Notes under the pieces: model-generated
What the model saw: the letters and a program-made list of their open reading frames with translations, nothing else
Databases searched by the model: none
What the model was told of the DNA's origin: nothing
Translations under genes and position numbers: made by a program
From: Emergomyces orientalis
Taxonomy: Eukaryota > Ascomycota > Eurotiomycetes > Onygenales > Ajellomycetaceae
Direction: 5' to 3'
Assembly: GCA_002110485.1 (NCBI GenBank)
Contig: MOWL01000051.1
Coordinates: 186,001 to 250,000, forward strand
Length of the DNA stretch: 64,000 bases
Part shown: in pieces, positions 10,601 through 20,372 of the stretch
Layout: each line of letters begins with the position of its first letter
Numbering within the stretch: the first letter of the stretch is position 1

Positions 10601-11182
10601 AATTTTCAAAAAATTTTAAACATAGAAAAAGCCATCAGCTGTATTTGTGAACATACCAGTTCCTTGTCACACAAAGTCTTAAAAGTTATGATTCTGTAAC
10701 TAAATTTTTATTATGGATCATTTTTTTTAAAATTATAGCTGATATCAACTCTTCACTGAATATGAATGAACAAGCAGTGATCTACATTAGTCTTAAGTGT
10801 TGTCATTGATTCTGTCTTCTCTTTTCAGCTGTCAGGGATTCAGGCGTTAGGGTGCACAAAGATAGGGAATAAGTTCAACATTGAGGGATGGTGCTTCAGT
10901 GATTGGTGTGGAGCATGCTGCTGCCCGTGTTGTTCTTTGATTCGGGACGTTTTGGTTCACACTCGGGCGACAGAAAGTGCCTGGATGATTGTTAGCAATA
11001 GATGATTCTAACAGAAAGACGGAAATCACTACTATGAGAGTCTGAAGCATCTCTACTTCTATGCCAGTTAGAAAGCTAGCTAAAACAGGTACTAAGGAGG
11101 TTTCTGGCCCTAGGGAGGTTTCTATGGATTTCCTGGTTCGCGGTTTCCTATCTCATTATCAGCCACCCCGCCATGGACCCAG

Positions 11183-11345
11183 CGCGAAATCTGCGAAGAA
11201 AGAGACTCCGCACAGACTACAGCTATCCAATGAGGCTCAATTTGACGACCCGGCACCCTCCGAAATGTCCCAGCCACCGAAAAGACGTAACCTGGACATG
11301 GTATTGGTAAGACTCCTCCCTGTAGTATGACAGTGTGATGAAGCC
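11183..11345 (+). pseudogene. Relic of the RING orphan gene (exon 1 end plus intron start)
   Basis: DNA around agactacagctatcc and gtccgaaatg/ctccgaaatg matches the gene at 12308-12880. The match runs from the basic region just before its exon-1 end, through the donor site (ttggtaagac), and fades in the intron. The encoded words HRLQLS ... EMSQPPKRRNLDMVL parallel RTDYSYP ... EMEQPLKKQKISNLNMTL. The coiled coil and RING are absent. Intron sequence is included, so it arose by DNA duplication. Confidence 0.6.
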
Positions 11346-11705
11346 CGTCGTGGGGAATATCAGCTGACGCCATGATTGAAAGATGGTGGTGTTGGAAAAA
11401 CAAAGAGGAGGGATGAAGAGCACCGCTGTCGGTCTTTTTATGTTCACTCATTCTCAGGATGAGTCGAGATAATAAGGAGGAGGGAACGGAAGAACTTGAG
11501 GGGGAAACCACGCATATTTATACCCGGTAGCACAGCCGCCTCACAGGACCATCCACGGCTGGTGGCAGCTGCAGGGGGTTGGCCGTGCTATACCGATTAT
11601 AGTTGAACCGGCAAGTTGCGCTCAACCAGGAAAGCTGAGCCGACGGGAAATCATGCCCCCAGGGAGAGCGGTGTCGTAACAATCGGCTCGCGCCCCAAGA
11701 ACGGA

Positions 11706-11765
11706 CCCCCTGGGACTGGGAAAACCAGCCTTGCGCTTGCTTTGGCGGGTAAATTCGGTCTGGCT
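11706..11765 (+). pseudogene. BCS1-type AAA ATPase fragment around Walker A
   Basis: A short frame reads PPGTGKTSLALALAGKFGL, the Walker A loop and following helix of BCS1-like AAA ATPases, as in the complete gene at 23.8-25.3 kb. There is no similarity before the PPG or after about 20 residues. It lies in 950 bp (11346-12307) otherwise without a recognisable gene. Confidence 0.6.
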
Positions 11766-12095
11766 ACCGGTCCTTGGTCGCCACAGGACCACAGAAATCG
11801 ATTCAATGGCCTCTACCGTCCACAGGCCAGCATGGCCACAAGTTGGCCGTCTTTAAGCCTACCGGGTCCATGGAACGCGGTCCATGGACCCGTCAGGCCT
11901 ATTGGCTTTTGCCTCCAGCATGGCAACCTAGGTCAGTGGACCTACTGCACATGTCCTTAAGCACTGGCCATAGCACCCCTTCCCTTGGTCATTGTGCTAG
12001 TGACCACATGAGGTAGTCCCTGGCCTTTTGTCAACCTTCTTCTGCCACTGTGCCCCTGGCCTGATTGGACTTCAGCCCTCAGGTACAGATACAGG

Positions 12096-12104
12096 TATAT
12101 ATAT
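12096..12104 (+). promoter_or_regulatory. TATA box of the RING orphan gene
   Basis: Tatatatat about 205 bp upstream of the ATG at 12308, followed by a long C/T-rich stretch, the usual layout of strong Eurotiales promoters. Confidence 0.5.
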
Positions 12105-12307
12105 GGGCTCCTTCCCGCCTCGGATCCATCTCTCTTTCAATTCCTTTTCCACCTCCCATCTTACACCGTCGACCGAAACCCGCCGCGAAGCCGTTGCGTA
12201 CCCAAAGACAACTGAGTGGACATAACAGAACCCATTTCCTCTCTCTAGAGCCCTTTGTCATTCCACTTTGCTGATCCGCGACACGGCCATCTTTCCATCT
12301 CTCAGCT

Positions 12308-12880
12308 ATGGCATCAGCCGATAATCTTCGCACTGTGATCATCATTTCAGACGAAAAAACGGACGAACAGCCCCTGGCATGAAGGACGCGAAGGTTGCAA
12401 AGGAAGAGACAACGCACAGACTACAGCTATCCGGCCTATGATGAATCTGATGATTTGGCGACCTCTGATTCTCTGGAGTCCGAAATGGAGCAGCCACTGA
12501 AAAAACAAAAAATATCTAATCTCAACATGACTTTGGTAAGACCCTTCTTTGTGGGACTTGATGGGGCTTCTTCCTCGCTAATATCGAGATAGGAAAGTGC
12601 GAACCGGAAAATCCATACCATTTTTGAGGTGGAGCGTGCGAAGAGAAGAAAGCTGGAAGAAGAAGTGCAGCATCTGCATGCAGAGATGGCCAAGCTTGAG
12701 ACTAAACTCCGGGAGTTGAAGCATCAATTTGAATGTGAGATCTGCTATAGTATCCCATCGGAGTGGAGGACCCTTCTGCCGTGTGGACATCGGTTTTGCA
12801 CAAGATGCCTTCGTGGTGCCATTGGCAATGACTGTTCAAAGTGTGGTAGTTCTATCACTGGTATTCTCAAGAGCTATTAG
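12308..12880 (+). pseudogene. RING-finger orphan protein, with an early in-frame stop
   Basis: Probable E3 ubiquitin-ligase-like protein. Exon 1 is 12308-12535, the intron 12536-12592 (GT-AG, phase 0) and exon 2 12593-12880. The order is a short N-terminus (MASADNLRTVIIISDE), a basic RTRR...KRQR nuclear-signal-like patch, an acidic stretch, then a coiled-coil helix (VERAKRRKLEEEVQHLH). A C3HC4 RING follows (CEIC ... CGHRFCTRC ... CSKC), ending ITGILKSY. Codon 25 is TGA (12380-12382) in the frame that joins the N-terminus to the rest; CGA is the obvious ancestor because the context is Arg-rich. Either the gene is dead, or a downstream Met (in LESEMEQP) is used, or this TGA is spliced around. 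All eight zinc ligands of the RING are present. Relatives in the window are at 11.2 kb and 47.4 kb. Confidence 0.7.
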
Positions 12881-13181
12881 GATTAGGTAGAGCTGTTTTC
12901 TCCTTTTTTTTTTTAGTCAGCGTTAGAAACATCATTGTTGGTTGTGGTTTTGTTCTAGTTTTGAGGTATTGCTTGCCCCTTCCAAACACTACTTGTACGA
13001 GCTTTTTAAGGACTGGGAATAAGAACAGTTAGTGCCTTCTCCCCTGGGAGGGAAATATATTTTTTAAAGAGACTGTTTGTGAGACTTCAATTAGAGGGTT
13101 TTTACTGGGTCAACTATTGGTACAAAACAAATCTAAGCAGCTAACTAACTAGAAATGGAAAGGTTGAGGCATCTCCCTGCA
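12881..13181. other. 3' flank between convergent genes
   Basis: T-rich 3' untranslated-like sequence (a run of t near 12905) between the convergent RING gene and the next minus-strand gene. No ORF of interest. Confidence 0.4.
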
Positions 13182-14239
13182 TCAGCGCTGATATAATCCA
13201 CGTGACCTTGTTCGGCGACGTTCATTCCGGGAGTAGTAAACTGCCAACAATTCCAACCCCCCAAGCTCCTGCAAATCGTCCAATGTCATATTGGCATACA
13301 CCTTGTAACCTCCTGGAACCTTCTCTATATTCCGTTGAAGGGATGGAATGGCGACAAACGGATCGGAGTCGCTCAGCAGGTTGGGACTCATTGGCTCGTT
13401 GATGATGATTGGGTCTTCTGCGAGAGTGAGTGAGGTGTGAGAAGTGAGAAATGTTTTCCACAGAGCAGGTACTGAACCTTACCAGCAGAACTCAAGCACT
13501 GCCATGGCTTTCCTTGTGTGCCATATCCGCGTGTTTCTTGTAAATCTATCTGTCCTACTATCTGGTACATCTCATCCCCGTCTCACTTATACACCAGCTT
13601 CAGAATCTTCACCTGAGAAAGGGGCAAAATAATGTATTCCTGATTATCCAGCGTCTCCCCCAACATATCGCCTTCCCAACGGCCGGACACCAGGGGGATA
13701 ACTTGCTCTGATCGGTGGACTTGGACGTGGCGCTCCTCGCCCGGGCGTGGGTCAACCTCGATGGAACCATCGGAGTAATTCAACGGCTCCTTTAATGTGT
13801 TATCTTCAAGATTGTCTGAGGCCAGGGGAGGGGTTGGCTCTCGTCGATTGGGTGGGTCACCGGCAACGTCACTTGGGCTTGGGTGAGCCTCCTCGATGGG
13901 GTCGTCGGAAAAATCCGACAGTTGGAGTGATGGTGGGGTAACATCGACCGGGGAGGAGTCGAACAGGATCCATTCGTCCCAGTTAATGTCATCGAGACCA
14001 GAGACGGTGGATGGCAGGGCAGAAAAATCAGCAAACTCCTCACTTGCTGCATCCTTAGAGAGGTCACCGGACGCAGGGAAGAGGGGCATGGGCATGGGCA
14101 TTGGAAGGAGGTGCTGGGGCTCTTCGTCTGACCGAGGATCAGGAGTGCATGCTTTCAGGAGGTGCACTGTGTGCAGCTGAGGCGAGGGAGAACCGTCGGC
14201 AGGTCCAGGGAAGGTGGTATCGTACGTGAAGGTAGCCAT
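13182..14239 (-). CDS. Acidic, Pro/Ser-rich orphan protein (three exons)
   Basis: The exons 13595-14239, 13483-13549 and 13182-13417 splice in frame to about 315 aa (KILKL|IDLQETRGYG ... CLSSA|EDPIIINEP). The N-terminal two-thirds is acidic and rich in Pro, Ser and Asp, with a MPMPMPMPLF run and an aromatic-acidic motif (DDINWDEWILFDSS) resembling transcription-activation segments. The C-terminal third is more ordered (SDSDPFVAIPSL, KVPGGYKVYANMTLDDLQEL) and ends with a basic tail (RNERRRTRSRG). The family is not recognised. A nuclear or regulatory role is a guess from composition only. The gene is divergent from the small gene at 15.4 kb; both have TATA boxes and share a repeated upstream motif. 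Confidence 0.65.
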
Positions 14240-14306
14240 GTTGTGAGATGAGATGATGGGATGCTCTTAATCCCCCTCGATCTCGATCCAGGAGGCACTG
14301 GAGGTC

Positions 14307-14314
14307 CTTATATG
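14307..14314 (-). promoter_or_regulatory. TATA box of the acidic orphan gene
   Basis: Catataag on the minus strand, about 70 bp upstream of the ATG at 14239, followed by purine/pyrimidine-biased leader sequence. Confidence 0.5.
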
Positions 14315-14508
14315 TCCCACGATCAAACCCCCGCTTGCGAACAAAAATAGGTTGAGACTAATCAAGAAGGGTAGAAAAAATAGTAGCTGAGATGTGTCTT
14401 CTGTGGATCGCCAATCATTCACAGCGAAGAAGCCGCCGAACCGGGGAATGTTGCATTGATGGCGTGGGCCAACGCAAAAGTGCTCCTGGCCACCACCCCC
14501 ATGCTAAC

Positions 14509-15022
14509 ATGGGCTCTCGTCCAGCGAATATCAGCCAGTCAATCCATCCAGCCCCCCTTTTCCCCCTGGCCATGCGCCAGGAAGTTGAATCGACAAACTG
14601 CTAAGCCCGGGGACAAGGAGCACGGGGGTGGCATGCACGAGGATGGCCGAACTTAACCCAACCATGTGTGCCAGTCAAAAAGTGCGCCTGTTGGTGATTT
14701 CGCTTAGAGCCGAGACATCCATGAGCTCGAGCACAGAGGCGAAGCCATGAAGCAATATCCGAGGCGCGACCTGCATCGAGGCTTATCATTTTGTGATACA
14801 CACCCCCATGAGTGCAGTTTGGCAACCCTATAGGGGGCTTTATACACGAAAGCAAAATGAAGGAAAATCCAAAATGCAGCTCATCCTTGGCCCTATCATT
14901 CATGCCGGCTTCTCCAAACGGCGCAGCAAGGTGGGCGTCAGATCAAGGTATATATATATATATATCTTGGGCTCTCATCCAGCCAAAATCGACCAGTTGA
15001 AAAGGATCCCCCCCCCCCGGCC
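14509..15022. repeat. Motif repeated twice in the divergent promoter region
   Basis: Copies at 14509-14570 and 14967-15022 share tgggctctc-tccagc followed by a similar spaced element and a C-rich run. They lie between the divergently transcribed genes at 14.2 and 15.4 kb. A (ta)n run (14950-14965) and a C12 run precede and follow the second copy. No gene was seen in 14240-15448. Confidence 0.5.
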
Positions 15023-15313
15023 CCGACCCTCCTGATACGTTGGCAAACTGTTCGACCCTCTCCTCCAGTCGATAAGGCGAGGGACATGAGGCTGGCATGT
15101 AATGGAAAGACGGAACTACACCCGCAGCTAATCATCTGCGCCTGAACCAGTGCAGAAGCATCCCTGACTTCACCCCTGTGCTCTTTTTTGCGAGAGGGCG
15201 CAGCGAGATGGGTATCAGGTCAGCCCGCCCTGGCGTTCCCTTCAGGAGTTAAGAACCAGGTGGAATGGATTGCTGACAGACAGTGCGGCCAGGCGAACCA
15301 ACATGGGACTGAG

Positions 15314-15332
15314 GTATAAAGGGCTATAAAAG
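15314..15332 (+). promoter_or_regulatory. Double TATA box of the 15.4-kb gene
   Basis: Gtataaa and ctataaaag lie 11 bp apart about 120-135 bp before the ATG at 15449, followed by a long pyrimidine-rich leader. Confidence 0.6.
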
Positions 15333-15448
15333 GCTCTTCCCCTCTCATTCAGCCTTCGCCCTTCTCCAAATCTTTTTCCTACTTCAAATATTCGCATTTC
15401 TTGCTTCAAATATTCTCCCCTTACTCTGCATCTCTGCACATTATCGGC

Positions 15449-15987
15449 ATGGATAGACAAGGAACCGAGAATCCTCCACCATTACCCAGTCAACTTTTGT
15501 CACCTGGTGCGCAACAATCCACTCTCCCAGCTTATTGCGCGGTGTTGGGTGACATTCTCCAGAAGGTGCCCTATCAAACCTATGCCGCCGGTAAGGGTTT
15601 AATGATACTCTATCTCCATCCTTCTACATAGATTTCTCATCTAAGACTGCAGCCCCCCTTAACGTCCCGCCCGAGCGGCTGTCTGTTGACAGGACCTCAA
15701 ATAACCAGCCCCAACCTCCTGGTGGTATCGAACCAGACGGCTGGAACAATATCTCAGATTCTGGGGCTACGACAGAACCGTTGGCCCATGATGAATTGGA
15801 GAATCTTCCCTATTGGTATGGGGCGCAGCAGGTTGAAAAGAGCCTTAAGATTTATCATGTCAGAGATAAAGTATGGCGAAATAATAAATATGGTCATCAT
15901 GTGTTTTATGTGGTGGGAACATATCTCCCAGACAACTGGCTCCCTGAAAATGCGAGGCTCCAGTTGTGGAAGCAGGAGGAGAAATGA
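15449..15987 (+). CDS. Small orphan protein, two exons
   Basis: Exon 1 is 15449-15590, the intron 15591-15631 (gtaagg ... atag) and exon 2 15632-15987, giving about 165 aa with an uninterrupted frame. The N-terminal half is Pro/Gln/Ser-rich and probably disordered. The C-terminal half is compact and aromatic (ENLPYWYGAQQVEKSLKIYH, then HHVFYVVGTYLPDNWLPE), which suggests a small folded domain. There is no signal peptide or transmembrane segment. I do not recognise the family. Good splice sites, a strong TATA and a pyrimidine-rich leader make a real gene likely. The downstream minisatellite begins about 270 bp after the stop. Confidence 0.6.
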
Positions 15988-16249
15988 AAGAGAAGCAAGG
16001 AGAAGAAACAACAAAGAGAGAAGACAATGCTATGAAAGAATTGTCTGAGCACATTACATCCTCGACCATCAACACGCAATTAATGGAAGATGTGATGTCA
16101 AACCGCTCATTTTTATTTGATATTATAATACACAGTCATTTACATCTGCTTTCTGTTGCATTAATTAGGTGATACTGAAGCAGTGGGTTGCTCCACGTCT
16201 TGCCCATCTGCCGGGAACGCCCTAATATGGTTTCCCCCCGGGAGTCAGT

Positions 16250-16735
16250 GCCCCACGACCAAAACTATAGTTCCCTACGGGAAGTTAGGGAATTTGCAAG
16301 AATGCTGATGAAGGCGAACCTTTAGGGAGTGTCACGAACTTGTACATAACGGCAATAAAAACGAAACCCCATGCGGCGCCGACATCCCTGAGGAGTGCCA
16401 GAATTCTGAGTGAAAAAACAACAAAAACTGAAGTCCCATGCGGTGTCAGCATCCCTGGGGAAGTGAGCCCCTTGGGGAGTGCCAGAATTCTGAGTGAAAC
16501 GGCAACAAAAAGTGAAATCCCATGTGGTGTCAGCTCCCTTCGGGAAGTAAAGCCCCTTGGGAATGCCACATTTTTGAACTATTAGCCACCAGAGTAAAAT
16601 CCCGAGGGACGCCATAACCTCAGTAGAGAAGGCCACGAAAATAAAAGTCCGTAAGGAGCCAACATCCATCAGGGGGGGGCACAATGCTGAGTGAAAAAGC
16701 CACAAAAAAAATGCCCAAAGGGGATATTGTCTTTT
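16250..16735. repeat. Degenerate minisatellite, about 66-85 bp units
   Basis: About five degenerate units in tandem. The best-preserved pair (about 16391-16560) share gagtgccagaattctgagtg, ...caacaaaaa..., tcccatg-ggtgtcag and gaagt...ccccttggg. Flanking units are more diverged. Long ORFs occur antisense across the array (for example 16322-16744) because unit lengths keep frames open; they show no protein-like conservation. Confidence 0.75.
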
Positions 16736-17463
16736 TTGCCACATGACAATCCTTGAGGTGAAAGACCAGATTACTTGAAATCTTATTGGTTCTTGAAAGA
16801 AGTCATGATTTCAGGGTTCAGCAAGCGCCATAGCTTTGAGTGTATGGTGAGTGGATAGATTGTAGATTCGGCGGCTGCATCATGAAACATATTTGTGAAA
16901 GCAACCAATAAAATTTAGACTAGATTTACACTTCAAAAAGAGCTTGGTGATTGTTTCGAATTCTTTGTAATTTACAACATCTTTCATCCATCCTGCTTCT
17001 GCTCAAATTTTGATTCGCGGTTGAAACGGCCACGCGCGAATACATGGCCATGATTTGCAATCCGAAACCGTGGCCTCACCATTTTGATTCAATTTTCCAC
17101 TCGGCCACGCGATCTGACCATTTATGCTAAAAGAGAAGACGGAAGTCAAGAAGGAAAAAATCCAAAAACTGAAAAAGAAAATATAGGAAGGATGAAATAA
17201 AAAATAAAACATAAATCAATGACTGAATTGATTGGGATTGGCAGCCTTGGATATTGAAGCTGAATACGCTGAGATCTGGCAACAATTACACTAGAAAAGT
17301 TAGACAGCGAAAAAATAGATCAAAAAAAGCTGGAAGTGTCCTACTCTAAATCACACCGTGCGGAAGATGGAATTCGTTAGTCTGAATGAAATGATGAAAG
17401 TACATAAATATAGAAATCGAACTTGCAGAAATACAAAATCGGAACACCAAGAAACGGCTAAAT
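16736..17463. other. Intergenic, no gene recognised
   Basis: AT-rich sequence with fragments containing cggccacgcg (near 17028 and 17102) on both sides of a ccgtggcc word, suggesting an old inverted repeat. No ORF worth calling. Confidence 0.35.
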
Positions 17464-17580
17464 CCTTGCCGCTTGTTGGATGGAGGGGTCGTCTGTTAAC
17501 CAGGTACGATGAGATGCATTGCGCTAGTTCGTAATAGCGGCAACCTAAGCTTTAGCCACTAACAAGCGGCGCCAGCTGGC
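17464..17580. repeat. Small inverted repeat (possible MITE relic)
   Basis: Ttgccgcttgttgg near 17466 is inverted as cactaacaagcggcg near 17557, with about 80 bp between. There is no clear target duplication, so the call is tentative. Confidence 0.35.
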
Positions 17581-17834
17581 TCAGTATGGACGATCTGCTG
17601 AGAATATAAATGAATAAGCAACCAACCAACTAGAGGAAGGCAAACAGAGCTGGGTTACAAGATGTAGCGCAAGAAAGAAACTATCGTCTGTCGAGTTCAA
17701 AATATTCCTTGGGTTCCACCTCCTCCTCGCCTGATATAGGAACGCCGGCAAGTAACGTATTCAACATATATTCCTGATATAATTTTGAATCAAATGTTTG
17801 TTGGGTGAAGCCGATTTCGAGAGAGATTGTAAGA

Positions 17835-18085
17835 GTAAAATGGCCCCTATGCTGCTTTTTGAGGTATGTTGGGTGGCCAGGCTAGGCTTTCGGTCACTGG
17901 GCCAAAAAGCGGGCATCGTGCGGTCAACTGATGCTCCGTTGGAAATATCCAAGGAGGCCCTGCGCCAAGAGGACGAAGTTCAGCATAGTGCTTTTGGGCT
18001 GTGGTTTACATATTGGACCTACCTTTCGAGCCAAAACGGCTCACACAACAGTCTGTGAATAAATCAATCAATCAATCAATCAATC
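17835..18085 (+). repeat. Dispersed repeat with (tcaa)n tail, copy 2
   Basis: Contains aagagtaaaatggcccctat, gggccaaaaagcgg and ggaaatatccaaggaggccc and ends in gtgaataaatcaatcaatca. This is the inverted counterpart of 5960-6245. The (tcaa)n tail is better kept here. It may be a SINE or the 5'-truncated end of a non-LTR element. Confidence 0.65.
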
Positions 18086-18225
18086 AACGTAACAGCCGGC
18101 ATAGGTTGGCAAGTGTACTAGTTTGCCTGCCACAGACTCTGCTAAGATTTGTACCTGCAGGGTACTTCGGTCAAAAATCATAGATTATCGAAAGACCTGC
18201 AACTACTACTCTATGTTTATAATAT

Positions 18226-18310
18226 GTACAGGTTATTCGGCACAGGTCAAACTAACCTATGTCAACGAACCTATCTGGGTAACAGTACCAGCTCGCATAA
18301 GCATCTTTGT
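18226..18310 (+). repeat. Dispersed repeat, inverted relative at 56503-56582
   Basis: Ggcacaggtcaaactaacct and atgtcaacgaacc...tctgggtaa match the reverse complement of 56503-56582 (ggcacaggtcaaaccaacct, atgtcaactaacc...tctgggtaa). The following accagctcgcataagcatct resembles the 5' edge of the NLR ORF at 43648 (ccagctcacataagcacctt). Confidence 0.55.
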
Positions 18311-18717
18311 ATGGATTAGTCAACACCGCCCCTCGGTGAGTAGAAACTCTCTCCCCATTTTGCATCGAAATGACAGTGACGGTCATCATGGGCTGAGGAG
18401 TCCTTGGATACTCATGTAACGAGTTGGATTGTTTTACTTTTGATCTAACTAGCTTATTAAACTTTCCAAAGAGGAACAAGAAGACGCATGTACGACAGAA
18501 AATCAAACTAGGTGGGCCCTGCGCCAGATAGAGAACAGTAAATCAAATCCCGAACCACAATCATCGTCCGATAGCCTTGAATATGTGACCAAAGACATAC
18601 ATCGAACGCTAAGGCCTCGAACCCAGTTGTTTGCCTACTATTGGTACCAAACCATTGCGGTGAAATACATGTCATCCATGTCCGATCACCCGTTGAAGGA
18701 CGCATCGTTAAGGGAGC

Positions 18718-19080
18718 ATCCGCATGGTTGCAGTTCGGTTCTGTGGGACTCGGCGGATCTTCCATTTGCTGGAACTCCCGTTTCGAGTTTCTGCAAAGGA
18801 AGGGAGCCGGACCGAGAGGTTTGTACATCTGCTGAAACGGAATCGTCGGCGGGATCTCTGCAAGAGCTATACGAATCGATCGAGTATGGACAGATTTTCT
18901 AGCGGGAGTTTCTTCACAATATACATGACTGCGAGCCGCCGATTCCCAAAGCTGTTAACATACCAAGGGCTATTCACTCTCCTCCGGGTTCCTTCCCTAT
19001 TTGCCCTGCCTTTCCTTTTTGGATTTTCGAGGTTTGGGGTAATTCTCGCACGTCGTTCGGGACGGCGGAGGGTACAGCTT
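18718..19080. other. Mosaic of gene fragments A
   Basis: The segment 18718-18800 (tggttgcagttcggttctgt, gatcttccatttgctggaac) recurs at 19757-19855, and 19000-19075 (attctcgcacgtc) recurs at 19866-19940. Between them, 18817-18965 matches the 22.6-22.83 kb part of the orphan gene at 22152-23113 (atctctgcaagagct, gatcgagt). The block therefore combines at least two sources. ORFs on both strands are short and not conserved. Confidence 0.55.
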
Positions 19081-19094
19081 ATCCTGTGTTTTTG

Positions 19095-19367
19095 TCAGTG
19101 AGGTGTCTTTCTGCAGCTGTAAATGACACTCACGATATCTTTATCCGGTGGTGGAAAATGGCTGTTTAAAACATCATCTTTGTTAAATTTAATTGTAAAG
19201 TACCGATTGTTTTCGTGGATGAGAAGGTAGACACCTCTACAGCGACAGTCATCAAAATAACTACGCAGCATACGCCGTAGCGTCTCTTTCCGTCGATAAC
19301 GCATCTGGACGAGGCTATTGCGCTCGCTCCATGACTTTTTGACCCCCTTCGAGCTTGATGGCTGCAT
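19095..19367 (-). CDS. Small MADS-box/SRF-like protein
   Basis: The frame from the ATG at 19367 gives a basic protein of about 90 aa. It contains RYRRKETLRRML, GVYLLIHENNRYF and SHFPPPDKDI, in the order and spacing of short fungal SRF-type (MADS) proteins: basic helix, beta strand VYLLIH-x-NxRY, and a terminal P-rich turn. It would bind DNA as a dimer if real. A good donor (gtgagt) follows DKDI, so the last dozen codons to 19095 may be intron and the true 3' exon was not found. The match is by eye and the helix is more degenerate than usual, so a decayed paralogue is possible. Confidence 0.45.
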   Translation of the reverse strand: MQPSSSKGVKKSWSERNSLVQMRYRRKETLRRMLRSYFDDCRCRGVYLLIHENNRYFTIKFNKDDVLNSHFPPPDKDIVSVIYSCRKTPH

Positions 19368-19605
19368 CTTGTGTCGCTGGAACACAATAGAAAATAAAGG
19401 CTCTGAGACTTGACTGTTCTCACATACTGTATCCCTATGAGAAGAGTTTTCATTTTATAGCTACGGGCAGAGGGTCCAGAAAAAGAATGGTCTTCTTTGG
19501 GCCAAAGGAGTGTTTCAAAACGACACTTCTGTCAAAACGTTATTTCGAGCGATCGGTCGTTTTGTTGCGGTGCTTGCAACGCCAGGCCAGGATTTCGGAT
19601 TGCAG

Positions 19606-19634
19606 GCCACGGTTTTGTGATGCAAAACTGTGGC
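19606..19634. repeat. Short hairpin
   Basis: Gccacggttttg and caaaactgtggc form a 12-bp stem with one mismatch around a 5-nt loop. Similar words (ccgtggcc, cggccacg) occur near 17030-17105. It could be an element end. Confidence 0.35.
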
Positions 19635-19756
19635 TCTCTCATGTCACTGAATGACCGGTAGGTTGCATGCCCAACTTCTGTTACTGTGGATAAGGGAACG
19701 GTGAGAGTATGCTAGACCTAGAGAACCCTAGAAAATGCTTAACCGAGCGAATGCTT

Positions 19757-19940
19757 GACCGAGCAGCTGCATGGTTGCAGTTCGGTTCTGTGGAACTTGG
19801 TGGATCTTCCATTTGCTGGAACTCCCGCTTCGAGTTCTGCAATGGATCGAGAGGTTTGTTGAGTTTGTTGCTTTGCCCTGCCCTTTCTTTTTGGATTTCA
19901 TTCGGGTAATTCTCGCACGTCTTTCGGGTTCTTCTTGTTA
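19757..19940. other. Mosaic of gene fragments B (deleted copy of 18718-19080)
   Basis: Same order as block A at 18718-19080 but lacking about 150 bp in the middle, the part derived from the 22-kb orphan gene. The rest of 19454-20372 holds no supported gene. Confidence 0.55.
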
Positions 19941-20372
19941 GCGAGGAGTCGGATCTGGAAGCTGCTAAAATTCTTGCGCAATAGGGAGCATGGAAAAAGA
20001 AGCGAACTATGTAGTGCCGCAAACATCGACTCGCTCTCGACCCCGCTTCTTTTGTGCCAGGGTCTATTTATTATGCCAAGTGTCCTACTTCGAGATCATG
20101 CGAGGCATTTCTCTCGGAGGCACATTGATGGGGAAACAGGTTTTGCAAGTATTCTCCCAATGCAACGAGATCCCTCGTACGCTAACACGCACGCTAAAAA
20201 GATGCTAAAATTGCCAGCTGCTCCGTTCCTTCCTCTCCGCCGCATTCGGCCTTTCCTTCCCTCTTTTTCAAACGGGACCAGGTTTTAAAACCACCATATC
20301 TTTCATGGGACTGACTCCCCCATATCCGTCGAAGCACAGACAATAACAGGAGCCTCTAATAGGTAAATAGTG

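Noticed and set aside
16285..16744. Antisense ORFs across the 16.3-kb minisatellite
   Set aside because: Open frames follow from the repetition; residues are not conserved between units.
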